In this document: one piece after another, positions 24,662 to 34,021 of the stretch
Layout: each line of letters begins with the position of its first letter
How positions within the stretch are numbered: position 1 is the first letter of the stretch
Assembly (NCBI GenBank): GCA_937991645.1
Contig: CALKPL010000020.1
Coordinates: forward strand, 21,318 to 85,317
Length of the DNA: 64,000 bases
From: UMGS1783 sp900555065
GTDB taxonomy: Bacteria; Bacillota; Clostridia; Oscillospirales; UMGS1783
Direction: 5' to 3'
Notes under the pieces: model-generated
Seen by the model: the letters and a program-made list of their open reading frames with translations, nothing else
What the model was told of the DNA's origin: nothing
The model's database searches: none
Translations under genes and position numbers: made by a program

Positions 24662-27169
24662 ATGGAACAAATCCCAGAGGAAAGCACTGCGGGGAAGATT
24701 TTCCCGGTTGAAATCAGCAAGGAGATGAAATCGGCGTACATCGACTATTCCATGTCCGTCATCGTGTCCCGGGCCCTGCCCGACGTGCGCGACGGGCTCA
24801 AGCCGGTCCACCGCCGCATTCTCTATACCATGTACGAAGCGGGCCTGTACCCGGACCGGCCCTACCGTAAATCCGCCACCACCGTCGGCGACGTGCTGGG
24901 TAAATATCACCCCCACGGCGACGCCGCCGTATACGATACGCTCGTCCGGCTCGCGCAGGATTTTTCGCTGCGCTATCCGCTTGTCGACGGCCAGGGAAAC
25001 TTCGGCTCCATTGACGGCGACGCGCCCGCCGCCTACCGTTACACGGAGGCGCGCATGGCCAAGATCGCCATGGATATGCTCTCTGACATCGACAAGGAGA
25101 CCGTTGATTTCCAGCCCAACTTCGACGACCGGCACAAAGAGCCCGTCGTGCTGCCGGCGCGCTTTCCCAACCTGCTTGCCAACGGCTCGACCGGCATTGC
25201 CGTCGGTATGGCGACCTCGATCCCGTCCCATAACCTGGGAGAGCTGATCGATGCGATCGAGGCGATTATCGACAACCCTGCGCTCACCTTCGACGAGCTT
25301 TTGCAGTATGTGAAGGGCCCCGATTTCCCGACCGGCGGCATCATCCTCGGCTATTCCGGAATCCGCCAGGCCTATTACACCGGCCGCAGCAAGCTGCGCG
25401 TGCGCGCGAAGGCGGAGATCGAGGAGTGGAAGGACGGTCGGTTCCGTATTGTCGTGACCGAGCTGCCGTACATGGTCAATAAGGCGCGGCTGGTGGAGAG
25501 CATAGCAGAACACGTCAAGGACAAGCGTATTGAGGGGATATCCGATCTGCGCGACGAGTCGGATAAAAACGGCATGTCCGTCGTCATTGAGCTCAAGCGG
25601 GACGCCAATCCGCAGGTGGTGCTCAACCAGCTGTACAAATACACGCAGATGGAAGATACCTTCCCCGTCAACATGATCGCGCTGCACGACGGCGTGCCCC
25701 GGACCATGACCCTGCGTGAAATGCTCGATTACTACATCGAGCACCAGCGCGAGGTGACGGTGCGCCGTACCGAGTACGAGCTGAGAAAGCTGCGCGAACG
25801 CGCCCATATCCTGGAAGGGCTTAAGATCGCGTGCGACAATATAGACGAAGTGATCCGCATTATTCGCGCGTCACGCTCTATCCCCGACGCGAAACAGAAC
25901 CTGATCGAGCGCTTCGACCTTTCCGAGATCCAGGCCCAGGCCATTGTGCAGATGCAGCTTGGGCGCCTGAGCGGCCTGGAAGTTGAAAAGATCATGGCCG
26001 AATATGCCGAGATCCAGGGCAAAATCCGGGAACTGGAGCTGATCCTCAGCGACAACGGCAGGATTATGGCTATTGTCAAGCAGGAGCTTTCCGCACTGCG
26101 CCGCAAGTATGCCGACGAACGCCGGACCATGATCGACCCGGTCGCGGGCGAATTGGATATCGAGGATCTGATCAAGGAGGAGACCTGCGTGTTCACCCGC
26201 ACGCACTGCGGGTATATCAAGCGCGTGCCGGCCGACACCTTCCGCGCCCAGAAGCGCGGCGGGCGCGGGATTACGGGCATGACTACGCGCGAGGAGGATT
26301 ATGCGGAGGATCTGTTCGTAGCCTCGACACACGACTATATCCTTTTCTTTACCAGCAAGGGCAAGGTCTACCGGCTCAAGGGCTATGAAGTGCCTGAAGG
26401 CAGCCGCACTTCCAAGGGCATGAACATTATCAACCTGATCGAAGTGGAACAGGATGAGAACATCACGGCCATGATCCGGGTACACGAGTACGACGACGAC
26501 AAGTTCCTGACCATGGCGACCCGGCGCGGCATTGTGAAGCGCACGCCGATGCGCGATTACAACACCGCGCGCAAGGGCGGCCTGCGCGCGATCGTCCTCG
26601 ATGAGGACGACGAGCTGGTCGACGTACGCATGACCTGCGGGGACGACACGCTCGTGATCGGCACCCACAACGGCATGGCCATCCACTTCCGCGAGACCGA
26701 CGTGCGGCCCATGGGCCGCGTGACCCACGGCGTGCGCGGCATACACCTTGGCGGCGGCGACTACGTCGTCGGCATGGCGCGCGCCGTGGCCGGCGCGACG
26801 CTGCTCTCCGTGACCGAGCGCGGCTTCGGCAAGCGCACCGCGCTTACGGAGTATAAGATTCAGACCCGCGGCGGCAAGGGCCTGCGCAACTATGCGCTGA
26901 GCCAGAAGACGGGCAAGGTCGTCGGCATCCGCGCCGTGGATGCGGCGGACGATATTATGCTGATTTCCTCAGACGGGATCATTATCCGCATGCAGCTCGA
27001 CACGATACCCCTGATCGGCCGTTCCACACAGGGCGTACGGCTGATGCGGCTGCAGCCCGACGTTTCCATCGTCAACTTTGCGGTGACGGAGCGCGCCGCC
27101 GAAGAACCTGAACAGGCGGACGCGGACGAGGGCGCGCAGGCGCCGGCTGCGGCGGAGGAACAGGCGTAA
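24662..27169 (+). CDS. gyrA: DNA gyrase subunit A
   Basis: 835 residues. The start is ATG at 24662, with AAAAGGAG 8 nt upstream. The catalytic tyrosine lies in AAYRYTEARMAKIAMDML. The quinolone-determining region reads YHPHGDAAVYDTLVRLAQDF, so the position equal to E. coli Ser83 is Ala while the Asp87 equivalent is kept. The C-terminal half contains the blades of the DNA-wrapping beta-pinwheel, including the GyrA-box-like QKRGGRGITG. The product cuts and passes DNA together with GyrB, encoded 72 nt upstream. The Glu/Ala-rich tail is typical. A strong terminator follows. Confidence 0.97.
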   Translation: MEQIPEESTAGKIFPVEISKEMKSAYIDYSMSVIVSRALPDVRDGLKPVHRRILYTMYEAGLYPDRPYRKSATTVGDVLGKYHPHGDAAVYDTLVRLAQDFSLRYPLVDGQGNFGSIDGDAPAAYRYTEARMAKIAMDMLSDIDKETVDFQPNFDDRHKEPVVLPARFPNLLANGSTGIAVGMATSIPSHNLGELIDAIEAIIDNPALTFDELLQYVKGPDFPTGGIILGYSGIRQAYYTGRSKLRVRAKAEIEEWKDGRFRIVVTELPYMVNKARLVESIAEHVKDKRIEGISDLRDESDKNGMSVVIELKRDANPQVVLNQLYKYTQMEDTFPVNMIALHDGVPRTMTLREMLDYYIEHQREVTVRRTEYELRKLRERAHILEGLKIACDNIDEVIRIIRASRSIPDAKQNLIERFDLSEIQAQAIVQMQLGRLSGLEVEKIMAEYAEIQGKIRELELILSDNGRIMAIVKQELSALRRKYADERRTMIDPVAGELDIEDLIKEETCVFTRTHCGYIKRVPADTFRAQKRGGRGITGMTTREEDYAEDLFVASTHDYILFFTSKGKVYRLKGYEVPEGSRTSKGMNIINLIEVEQDENITAMIRVHEYDDDKFLTMATRRGIVKRTPMRDYNTARKGGLRAIVLDEDDELVDVRMTCGDDTLVIGTHNGMAIHFRETDVRPMGRVTHGVRGIHLGGGDYVVGMARAVAGATLLSVTERGFGKRTALTEYKIQTRGGKGLRNYALSQKTGKVVGIRAVDAADDIMLISSDGIIIRMQLDTIPLIGRSTQGVRLMRLQPDVSIVNFAVTERAAEEPEQADADEGAQAPAAAEEQA

Positions 27170-27188
27170 CGGTTGTGTGAAAGAATAA

Positions 27189-27220
27189 AAAATGAGCATT
27201 GCAAAAGCAATGCTCATTTT
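27189..27220 (+). terminator. Terminator after gyrA
   Basis: Arms AAAATGAGCATTGC and GCAATGCTCATTTT with an AAAA loop, followed by four further T. It ends the dnaA-to-gyrA transcript. Confidence 0.92.
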
Positions 27221-27300
27221 TTTTACGTTCCCGCCGGGAAGGCCGCGCCGGCTGTTGCCATGGCACGGTTCATGCGGCGGTTTGCGCCTGTGTAATCCGA

Positions 27301-27591
27301 TTACTGTCCGTTCGCAACGTCGCTTTCGTTTCTGGAGGAGTTGACAGAGCTGGAATGCGATCCGCTCATGCCGCTCTCCATATTTTCGACGCCGCTTTTG
27401 ATATCGCTTTCCAGATCGCTTACGCCGTTGCTGACCTTATCAGATGCGCTCTGAAGGTCGCTACTGAGGCTGCTGCTTGTCGTGGAGCTGCTGAACGAGC
27501 TTGACGGCTTATTGTTGTTGTCACAGCCGGTAAGCATGAACGCAGATATCACAAAAGCAAGGACAATCGCGATTATACCCTTCTTTTTCAT
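27301..27591 (-). CDS. Small Ser-rich lipoprotein
   Basis: 96 residues. The start is ATG at 27591 (MKKKGIIAIVLAFVISAFML), with GGAGAG further upstream. A lipobox LTGC at residues 20-23 directs lipidation and anchoring outside the membrane. The mature part is low-complexity and rich in Ser, Asp and Asn (SSSFSSSTTSSSLSSDLQSA) and contains a possible short coiled-coil segment. No family was recognised. It faces away from the next gene, and gyrA's terminator lies beyond its 3' end. Confidence 0.7.
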   Translation of the reverse strand: MKKKGIIAIVLAFVISAFMLTGCDNNNKPSSSFSSSTTSSSLSSDLQSASDKVSNGVSDLESDIKSGVENMESGMSGSHSSSVNSSRNESDVANGQ

Positions 27592-27761
27592 ACGTCTGTG
27601 TCTCTCCATTCGTATTGCTTCATCGAAGCTGATTTTTATACCGTTGTTTACGATATGTGGCCAAAACTGTTTGTCCACGTCTCTAGTATTGCCCTGCTTT
27701 TTCCGCTTTATTCCGGAAAAAAACAGCCCGATTTCAGCCGTTTGCTGTGCGGCTGCGCCTG

Positions 27762-27790
27762 TTGAAATCATGTGTTGAGTATGATATACT
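27762..27790 (+). promoter_or_regulatory. Promoter of the 27832-28700 operon
   Basis: TTGAAA, a 17-nt spacer and TATACT, 41 nt before the ATG at 27832. Confidence 0.85.
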
Positions 27791-27831
27791 ACATTTATCT
27801 AAAATAAAATTTTTTGAATCGGAGGCGCGGT

Positions 27832-28329
27832 ATGGTCACTCGCGAAGCGCCGGGCGCGCAGCTGCGGACCTGGAAGGACGCGTGGCTGGCGTATAAGGAC
27901 AGGATCACGCCCAACAGAAAGACCGGCGCGCAGATCGTCCGTTATCTGCAGGATAAATATGTTTTGGAGGAGACGTTCGAGCACGAAGCCTGCGCCGTGG
28001 TCGAAGAAAACGTCGTGCGCAACGAGTACAATGCGGAAAAGCTGCCGCCGGGTGAAAAGCCGCGGCCGCGCGCTTTTTTTGTGAAAAACACGGGCGCGGG
28101 CGCCGCGCTCTACCAGCTGGCGGCCCAGGAGGACGCGGGCTGGGATACAGACCGGATTTTTGTCGGCGTGGACACGGCGACGGGTTATTTTTACGTGGAG
28201 GGCAGCCAGGAGCTTTGGGACGAGCTGTTCGTCTACCGCGGCCTGGACGCGCTGGATTTGCGGAATTTTGCGCTGACCGGACAATTCGTCGACCTGTGCA
28301 GACGGCGGGGGATTGCGCTTCCGGATTGA
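27832..28329 (+). CDS. Hypothetical protein
   Basis: 165 residues. The start is ATG at 27832, with CGGAGG 6 nt upstream. An alternative TTG at 27814 lies before the ribosome site. It is a soluble, charged protein (VTREAPGAQLRTWKDAWLAY at the N-terminus; a middle segment PRPRAFFVKNTGAG; C-terminus DLCRRRGIALPD). It has no signal peptide, membrane helix or recognised motif. It probably shares an operon with the TIGR04076-type gene 26 nt downstream. The function is unknown. Confidence 0.75.
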   Translation: MVTREAPGAQLRTWKDAWLAYKDRITPNRKTGAQIVRYLQDKYVLEETFEHEACAVVEENVVRNEYNAEKLPPGEKPRPRAFFVKNTGAGAALYQLAAQEDAGWDTDRIFVGVDTATGYFYVEGSQELWDELFVYRGLDALDLRNFALTGQFVDLCRRRGIALPD

Positions 28330-28355
28330 TTTTACAGACAGGGGTGTGCGCGTAA

Positions 28356-28700
28356 ATGAACAAGGTGGAAATTACGGTTTTGAAAACGACGTTTGACCAT
28401 GAGCTTGCCGAAAAATACGGCGTGCCGGGGCTCGGCGCATGTCCCATGCTGCGGGCGGGACAGGTCTTTTACGCCGATTACGCGAAGCCGGACGGCTTTT
28501 GCGACGAGGCGTGGAAGGCGATTTACCAATATGTGTTCGCCCTCGCTCACGGCGCGGGCGGGCGGCTGTTCTATTACGGGGACTGGATTCGGGAGCCGGG
28601 CGTTGCGATTTGCAGCTGCAACGACGGGCTGCGGCCCGTTATTTTCAAGCTGGAAGCAACGGATACGGAGTCTGAAATCGATTATGAGCCTGTGCGCTAG
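28356..28700 (+). CDS. TIGR04076 family protein
   Basis: 114 residues. The family hallmarks are the start MNKVEITVLKTTFDHELAEKY, the Cys in GLGACPMLRAGQVFY, and the middle ICSCNDGLRPVIFKLEAT in which two Cys are spaced by one residue. The Cys residues suggest metal or redox chemistry, but no function is established for this family. The ATG at 28356 follows a GGGGTG-type site. It is the second gene of the operon with 27832-28329. Confidence 0.8.
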   Translation: MNKVEITVLKTTFDHELAEKYGVPGLGACPMLRAGQVFYADYAKPDGFCDEAWKAIYQYVFALAHGAGGRLFYYGDWIREPGVAICSCNDGLRPVIFKLEATDTESEIDYEPVR

Positions 28701-29456
28701 GCCGGGCGGGAAACCCGGCCCGGCGCAGGCGTGCGGACGGCTTTGCCGAGGCGGAAGGCTCTGGCGCGCGCCTGCTGCGGCCGGCAAGGGAGAATACCTT
28801 ATTGCGCCGCGCGCGAGAAGGCGCGGTTTCACGCGGGGCCGGGCGCGCCGGCAATACGCGAAAGGCGTTGGAACGCCGCGGGGGGAAATGGTTGCGAAAC
28901 CGGGAACCGGGCGAGGAAAGCGGCGGCTTGTGAATCGGCCATGGCCGCAGACGCCTGCAATACGCGAAAGGCGCATGGAACGCCGCGGGCGCGCGGACGG
29001 AGACGCGCTTTCAGGACTGACGGCGAACCCGGACCGCTGCCGGCGCGCAGCTGCACGGGTTCGGCGCGCGGGCATACGAAGCCGAAACCGATCGGCCCGG
29101 CGCGGCATTTCGCCGCGGGCCGATGCGCGGAGGATTCTGTGCGCCAGGGCGCGCCTGCTGCGGCCGGCGTATTATCGGAAAACGGGGAAAAAATCAGAGC
29201 AGCGCGCGCACGGATCTTCCGCAAGGCCGTCTGTTATCGCGTTACAGCATAAACACTGCACGCGATACGCAAATAGCGGGCCGGGCGCGCCGGCAATACG
29301 GCGCAACGCGATACGGGCGCATACGAGCGTGACGCAGACGGGGCGTGCGCAGGGCCTGGGAAGCGGAAAGAGACGGGCCGGGCGCGCCGTGAACCGTTCA
29401 AAGACCCGGAAGCGTCGCTTATAGCAAAACAGGCGAAAAAAGGCGGTGGAAAACAG
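28701..29456. other. 755-nt GC-rich region with short repeats upstream of mnmE
   Basis: No gene was seen. A direct repeat of about 31 nt (GCAATACGCGAAAGGCG then GGAACGCCGCGGG) occurs at 28851-28881 and 28957-28988. GCCTGCTGCGGCCGGC occurs near 28766 and 29153, and GGGCGCGCCGGCAATACG near 28840 and 29283. In most relatives yidC and khpB (jag) would lie here. Confidence 0.6.
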
Positions 29457-30815
29457 ATGCAGGATAGAAACGATACGATCTGTGCGCCGATCACGCCCAT
29501 GCAGGCGGCGGCGGTCGGCGTAATACGGATCAGCGGCCCGGACGCGTTCGCAGCGGCCCGGACGCTCTTTTCCAGGCCGGACAGTATCCGGCACGGGCGG
29601 GCGGTATACGGCGCGCTGCGCGATGCGGACGGCGCGCCGCTCGACGACTGCGTGCTCACCGCGTTCGCCGGGCCGCGCTCCTATACCGGCGAGGACGTGG
29701 TGGAGCTGTCCTGCCACGGCTCGCCCACTGTGCTCAGGCTGGCGCTGCGCGCGCTGGGCAGGCTTGGCGTGCGTATGGCGCAGCCGGGCGAGTTCACCCG
29801 CCGCGCCTTTGTCAACGGGAAGCTGGACCTGACGCGGGCCGAAGCGATCATGGAGCTGATCGAGGCGGATACCCGCCGCGAGGCCGCCGCGGCCGGCGCG
29901 CATCTGCGGGGCAGCACGGCAAGGAGGATCGAGGCGCTGCGCGACCGGCTGCTCACCATTGCAGCGTCGATATCAGCGTATGTGGATTTTCCCGACGACG
30001 AGATCGAACAGACGGATGCGGACGGGCTGGACGCCGAGCTCGGCGGGATCGAAGCCGAGGCGCGGCTGCTGCTGCGCGGCTACGATGCGGGCAGGCTTGT
30101 AAAGGAAGGGGTGCGCACGGCCATTGCGGGCCGGACGAACGCGGGCAAGTCCTCGCTGATGAACCTGCTTTCGGGCGGCGAGCACAGCATTGTCACCGAC
30201 GCGCCCGGCACCACGCGCGATATTGTGGAGCGCCAGGTGAGCGCGGGCGGCGTGAAGCTGATTTTACAGGACACGGCCGGACTGCGCCGGGCTAGAGCGG
30301 AGGCGGAAAAGATCGGCGTGGCGCGCAGCCTGGAAGCGGTGGACGCCGCCGCGCTCGTGTTGTGCGTTTTCGACTGCAGCAGGCCGCTGCACGCCGACGA
30401 CCGGCTGCTTACCGAACGGACGGCGGACAAAGACCGGATTGCCGTACTCAACAAGTGCGATCTGCCGGTTAAAATTGATTTGAAGTATATTCAGGATAAT
30501 TTTAAACATATAGTTTATACAAGCGCGCTGCGCGGGACGGGTATGGACGAGCTGGGCGCATGTATTGCGCGCATGTATCTGCACGGCGCGCCGGCCGACG
30601 CGGATCTGCTTTTTTCCGAACGGCAGTTCGGCTGCTTGGAACGGATGGCGGCGGCAGTGGAAAGTGCGCGCCGCGCGCTGCGCGCCGGCGTGACGCTGGA
30701 CGCGGTCGGCGTGCTCATAGACGACGCGATTGCGAGCGCGGGCGAAATTACGGGCGCGAACGTGTCGGAAGACACGGTCAGGCGTATATTTGAGCGTTTT
30801 TGCGTTGGAAAATAA
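29457..30815 (+). CDS. mnmE: tRNA modification GTPase MnmE (TrmE)
   Basis: 452 residues. It has an N-terminal folate-binding domain (ITPMQAAAVGVIRISGPDAF, GPRSYTGEDVVELSCHG), a helical domain and an inserted G domain. The G domain has P-loop GRTNAGKSSLMN (about 226-237), the APGTTRDIVE switch, DTAG and NKCD. The protein ends FCVGK, where the catalytic Cys of the C-x-G-K motif is kept. With MnmG it adds carboxymethylaminomethyl to U34 of certain tRNAs. mnmG follows 287 nt downstream, a longer gap than usual. Confidence 0.96.
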   Translation: MQDRNDTICAPITPMQAAAVGVIRISGPDAFAAARTLFSRPDSIRHGRAVYGALRDADGAPLDDCVLTAFAGPRSYTGEDVVELSCHGSPTVLRLALRALGRLGVRMAQPGEFTRRAFVNGKLDLTRAEAIMELIEADTRREAAAAGAHLRGSTARRIEALRDRLLTIAASISAYVDFPDDEIEQTDADGLDAELGGIEAEARLLLRGYDAGRLVKEGVRTAIAGRTNAGKSSLMNLLSGGEHSIVTDAPGTTRDIVERQVSAGGVKLILQDTAGLRRARAEAEKIGVARSLEAVDAAALVLCVFDCSRPLHADDRLLTERTADKDRIAVLNKCDLPVKIDLKYIQDNFKHIVYTSALRGTGMDELGACIARMYLHGAPADADLLFSERQFGCLERMAAAVESARRALRAGVTLDAVGVLIDDAIASAGEITGANVSEDTVRRIFERFCVGK

Positions 30816-31102
30816 GTATAACGGATATGCAAATATACAGAATGTATTTTTGCGCCTGCTGGTCCGGCGGGCGGCGGCTGCCGCTGCCGGGCCATCCGCC
30901 GCGCCGGACAGAAAGGCTTTGGCGCGTTTGCGGCGGTACGGCGACGGCGCGGCGTTTGGCGCGCGGCTGCGCGCCGGGGCAGGCATGGATATAGCCCACG
31001 CGCTACGGCGGTCGGCCGATTCCTGCTGAAGAAAACGGCTGCTGCGCGGCAAAGCCGGGCGCGGGGGGAGACGCGCCGTTTTATCTGTGAGGAGGAAACT
31101 GA

Positions 31103-33025
31103 TTGCAGTACTACCATGCGGGCGATTATGACGCCGCGGTGATTGGGGCGGGACACGCCGGAATTGAAGCCGCGCTGGCTTTGGCGCGGCTCGGCCTGCG
31201 CACCGTCCTGTTTACGCTGAATATGGACGCGGTGGGGAACATGCCCTGCAACCCGTCGATCGGCGGGACGGCGAAGGGCCACCTTGTCCGTGAGATCGAC
31301 GCGCTGGGCGGCGAGATGGGACTTGCGGCGGACGAGACGTTTATCCAGTCGCGCATGCTCAACCGCGGCAAGGGCCCGGCCGTTCATTCCCTGCGCGCTC
31401 AGATTGACCGGCGCGCCTATCAAATGCGCATGAAACGCGTGCTGGAACGGACGGAAAACCTGTCCCTGCGCCAGGGCGAGGTCACGGCGCTGGAACTGGA
31501 CTGCGGCGGCAATGTTTGCGCCGCGCTGACGCGGACGGGCGGCCGCTACGCCGTGCGGGCCGCCGTGATCGCGACGGGGACATACCTGAACGGCCGGGTC
31601 ATTATCGGAGAAGCGGTATACGAGAGCGGGCCGGACGGGATGCAGGCCGCGTCACGACTGGCGGACTGGCTGGCCGGGCAGGGACTGGCCCTGCGCCGGT
31701 TCAAGACGGGAACGCCGGCGCGGATTCTGAAACGCAGCGTGGATTTTTCCAAAATGGAAGTGCAGAAGGGCGACGAGCCGGTCACGCCCTTTTCGTTCTG
31801 GAGCGCGCCGACGCACGGCAATCTTGCGGACTGCCACCTGACCTATACCAATGCGCGCACGCACGGCGTTATATTGGAAAACCTGCACCGTTCGCCGTTG
31901 TTTTCCGGCGTTATCGAGGGCGTGGGGCCGCGCTATTGCCCAAGCATTGAGGACAAGGTAAACCGCTTTCGGGATAAGCCGCGCCACCAGCTCTTTGTCG
32001 AGCCCATGGGACTGGATACGGAGGAGATGTATTTACAGGGCATGTCGTCTTCGCTGCCGGAGGACGTTTACCTGGAAATGATCCGGACCGTGCCCGGGCT
32101 GGAGCGCGCCGAGATCATGCGCAGCGCCTATGCCATTGAGTACGACTGCGTGGACCCGCTCGAGCTGCAGCCCACTCTGGAGTTCAAAAAAATAGGCGGG
32201 CTGTACGGCGCGGGCCAGTTTAACGGCAGTTCCGGCTATGAGGAGGCGGCCGCGCAGGGGCTGATCGCCGGGATCAACGCGGCGCTGCGGATCAAGGGCG
32301 AGCCGCCCTATATTCCGCTGCGCAGCGAGAGTTATATCGGCGCGCTGATCGACGACCTTGTGACCAAGGGAACGGAGGAGCCATATCGGATGATGACTTC
32401 GCGCTCCGAATACCGGCTGCTGCTGCGGCAGGACAACGCCGACCGCCGCCTGACCGAGACGGGGCGACGGCTCGGGCTGATCGATGACGCGCGCTATGAA
32501 AAGTACCAGGATAAGTGGAATAAAATAGAACGGGAACAGGCGCGCGTCCGCACAGTGACCGTGCCGCCGTCCGAGGCTGTCAACCGCCTGCTCACAGCCT
32601 GCGGCAGCGCGCCCATAACCACAGGTGTTCGCCTTTCGGAGCTGATCCGGCGGCCGGAGCTGGGATACGCGGCCCTTGCGCCCTGCGATCCGGACAGGCC
32701 CGACCTGCCGGCCGACGTGCAGGAGCAGGTTGAGATTTCGCTCAAGTACGAGGGGTATATCCGCCGCCAGCAGGCGCAGGTCGAAGCCGCGCGGAAGCTG
32801 GAGGCGCGCCGACTGCCTCAGGACGCGGATTACGAGTCCATACAGGGCCTGCGCATCGAGGCCAGGCAGAAGCTGAGCCGTGTGCGGCCGCGTTCGCTCG
32901 GACAGGCCGCGCGCATTTCAGGCGTGAGCCCGGCCGACGTTTCGGTGCTCATCCTGTGGCTGCGCGCAAGGGAACAGCGACGCGGGAAAGAGGACGGCGC
33001 GCCGCAGGACGCGCCGGAGGCGTAA
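31103..33025 (+). CDS. mnmG: tRNA uridine-5-carboxymethylaminomethyl modification enzyme MnmG (GidA)
   Basis: 640 residues. The start is TTG at 31103, with AGGAGG 8 nt upstream. The FAD-binding loop VIGAGHAGIEAALA is at about residues 13-26. The family signatures GNMPCNPSIGGTAKGHLVRE and the later YCPSIEDKV with the catalytic Cys are present, as are the C-terminal helices that bind MnmE. It is the partner of MnmE in U34 tRNA modification. The next conserved neighbour, rsmG, comes about 1 kb later because another gene and a GC-rich spacer intervene. Confidence 0.96.
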   Translation: MQYYHAGDYDAAVIGAGHAGIEAALALARLGLRTVLFTLNMDAVGNMPCNPSIGGTAKGHLVREIDALGGEMGLAADETFIQSRMLNRGKGPAVHSLRAQIDRRAYQMRMKRVLERTENLSLRQGEVTALELDCGGNVCAALTRTGGRYAVRAAVIATGTYLNGRVIIGEAVYESGPDGMQAASRLADWLAGQGLALRRFKTGTPARILKRSVDFSKMEVQKGDEPVTPFSFWSAPTHGNLADCHLTYTNARTHGVILENLHRSPLFSGVIEGVGPRYCPSIEDKVNRFRDKPRHQLFVEPMGLDTEEMYLQGMSSSLPEDVYLEMIRTVPGLERAEIMRSAYAIEYDCVDPLELQPTLEFKKIGGLYGAGQFNGSSGYEEAAAQGLIAGINAALRIKGEPPYIPLRSESYIGALIDDLVTKGTEEPYRMMTSRSEYRLLLRQDNADRRLTETGRRLGLIDDARYEKYQDKWNKIEREQARVRTVTVPPSEAVNRLLTACGSAPITTGVRLSELIRRPELGYAALAPCDPDRPDLPADVQEQVEISLKYEGYIRRQQAQVEAARKLEARRLPQDADYESIQGLRIEARQKLSRVRPRSLGQAARISGVSPADVSVLILWLRAREQRRGKEDGAPQDAPEA

Positions 33026-33618
33026 GCCGACGCGCCCGGCCTGCGGGCGGATCGCATGGGGCGCACGGCGCGGGACGCCGGCGGGGCCGGCCGGAAAAGG
33101 CGTTGTTTTTTCCGTCATGCAGGGCCGTACCACGGCTTCCGAGCGATGGACGGCGGCGCCTGATTTTCGGGCTGGGCTGTGTGCGGCGCGGCCTGTGGCG
33201 CGCCCGCAATCCACGCCCGGCAATCCGCGCCCGGCAATCCGCGCCCGGCAAGGCGCTGTCATGCGGCGCGGTTCGGGGTAGCGCCGCGGTACTGTGGGCG
33301 GCTTGCCGCGCTATACGCGCGCCGGAACTTTTCGGCAGGGGTCTTAAATACCCCGGACGGTTGGCGATGGCTGCGGGACCGGCCCAAAAGCCGCGCGCCA
33401 TGCCGCCGGGTTCGCTGAATCCGGCGAAGCGGCTTTATGCGGCGGCGCGCGGGTCGCAAAATGCGGCGGCGCGCTTCGCATCCCGATCCTCGTTCGCGGA
33501 ACGGGACCGGTGGCGCCTTGGGCGGCTGGATGATTTGTTCCGGTTTGTGTCGTCCGCTTCAGCAATCGGCGCGCATTTGTTAATATAATCCCTTGAATCC
33601 TGACTGGTGGTGTTCGCA
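33026..33618. other. GC-rich spacer with a small tandem repeat
   Basis: No gene was seen. A 15-bp unit (CCGGCAATCCGCGCC) is repeated about three times at 33205-33250. Confidence 0.6.
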
Positions 33619-33900
33619 GTGAAATTCGCGTTTCTCATTATGGGAGATTTTGACTGTAAAATTGATAATGCGCAGATCGGCAACGGTTCCGCTCAAATTG
33701 TAGGCGTATCAAATTTGGAAGAAGCTGTTTTCGCTGCCAAAGAACTTTATGAAAATGGAATCGACTGCATTGAATTGTGCGGTGCGTTTGGCAAAAATGG
33801 CGCAAAAGAGATCGTCAAGGCAACGGAGAATAGAATTCCAATCGGATATATAACGCATTTGCCGGAACAAGACGAATTGTACAGAGCCGTTTTTTCTTAA
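33619..33900 (+). CDS. DUF6506-like small protein
   Basis: 93 residues. The start chosen is GTG at 33619 (MKFAFLIMGDFDCKIDNAQI). The earlier GTG codons at 33607 and 33610 are possible. The product resembles DUF6506 family proteins, which have a beta-alpha-beta plan with VGVSNLEEAVFAAKELYENG and a DCIELCGAFGKNGAKEIV segment. The function is unknown. The gene is clearly AT-richer than its surroundings and separates mnmG from rsmG, normally direct neighbours. It may therefore be a later insertion. Confidence 0.75.
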   Translation: MKFAFLIMGDFDCKIDNAQIGNGSAQIVGVSNLEEAVFAAKELYENGIDCIELCGAFGKNGAKEIVKATENRIPIGYITHLPEQDELYRAVFS

Positions 33901-34021
33901 CTGAAACGCCGCAATGGCAGGCGCGCCGCGCCCGCGCCCGGCTGACAGGGGAGCGGGCCGCTGTCCGCAAACAGGAGGTAGCCTGCCGCCGTCTTATACG
34001 GCAGTGGGAAAGGGGAGAAAT

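Noticed and set aside
22724..25807. Open frame of 1027 codons on the minus strand
   Set aside because: It is antisense to gyrB and the start of gyrA. GC-rich codon bias on the coding strand keeps the complementary frame open. No ribosome site or family was seen.
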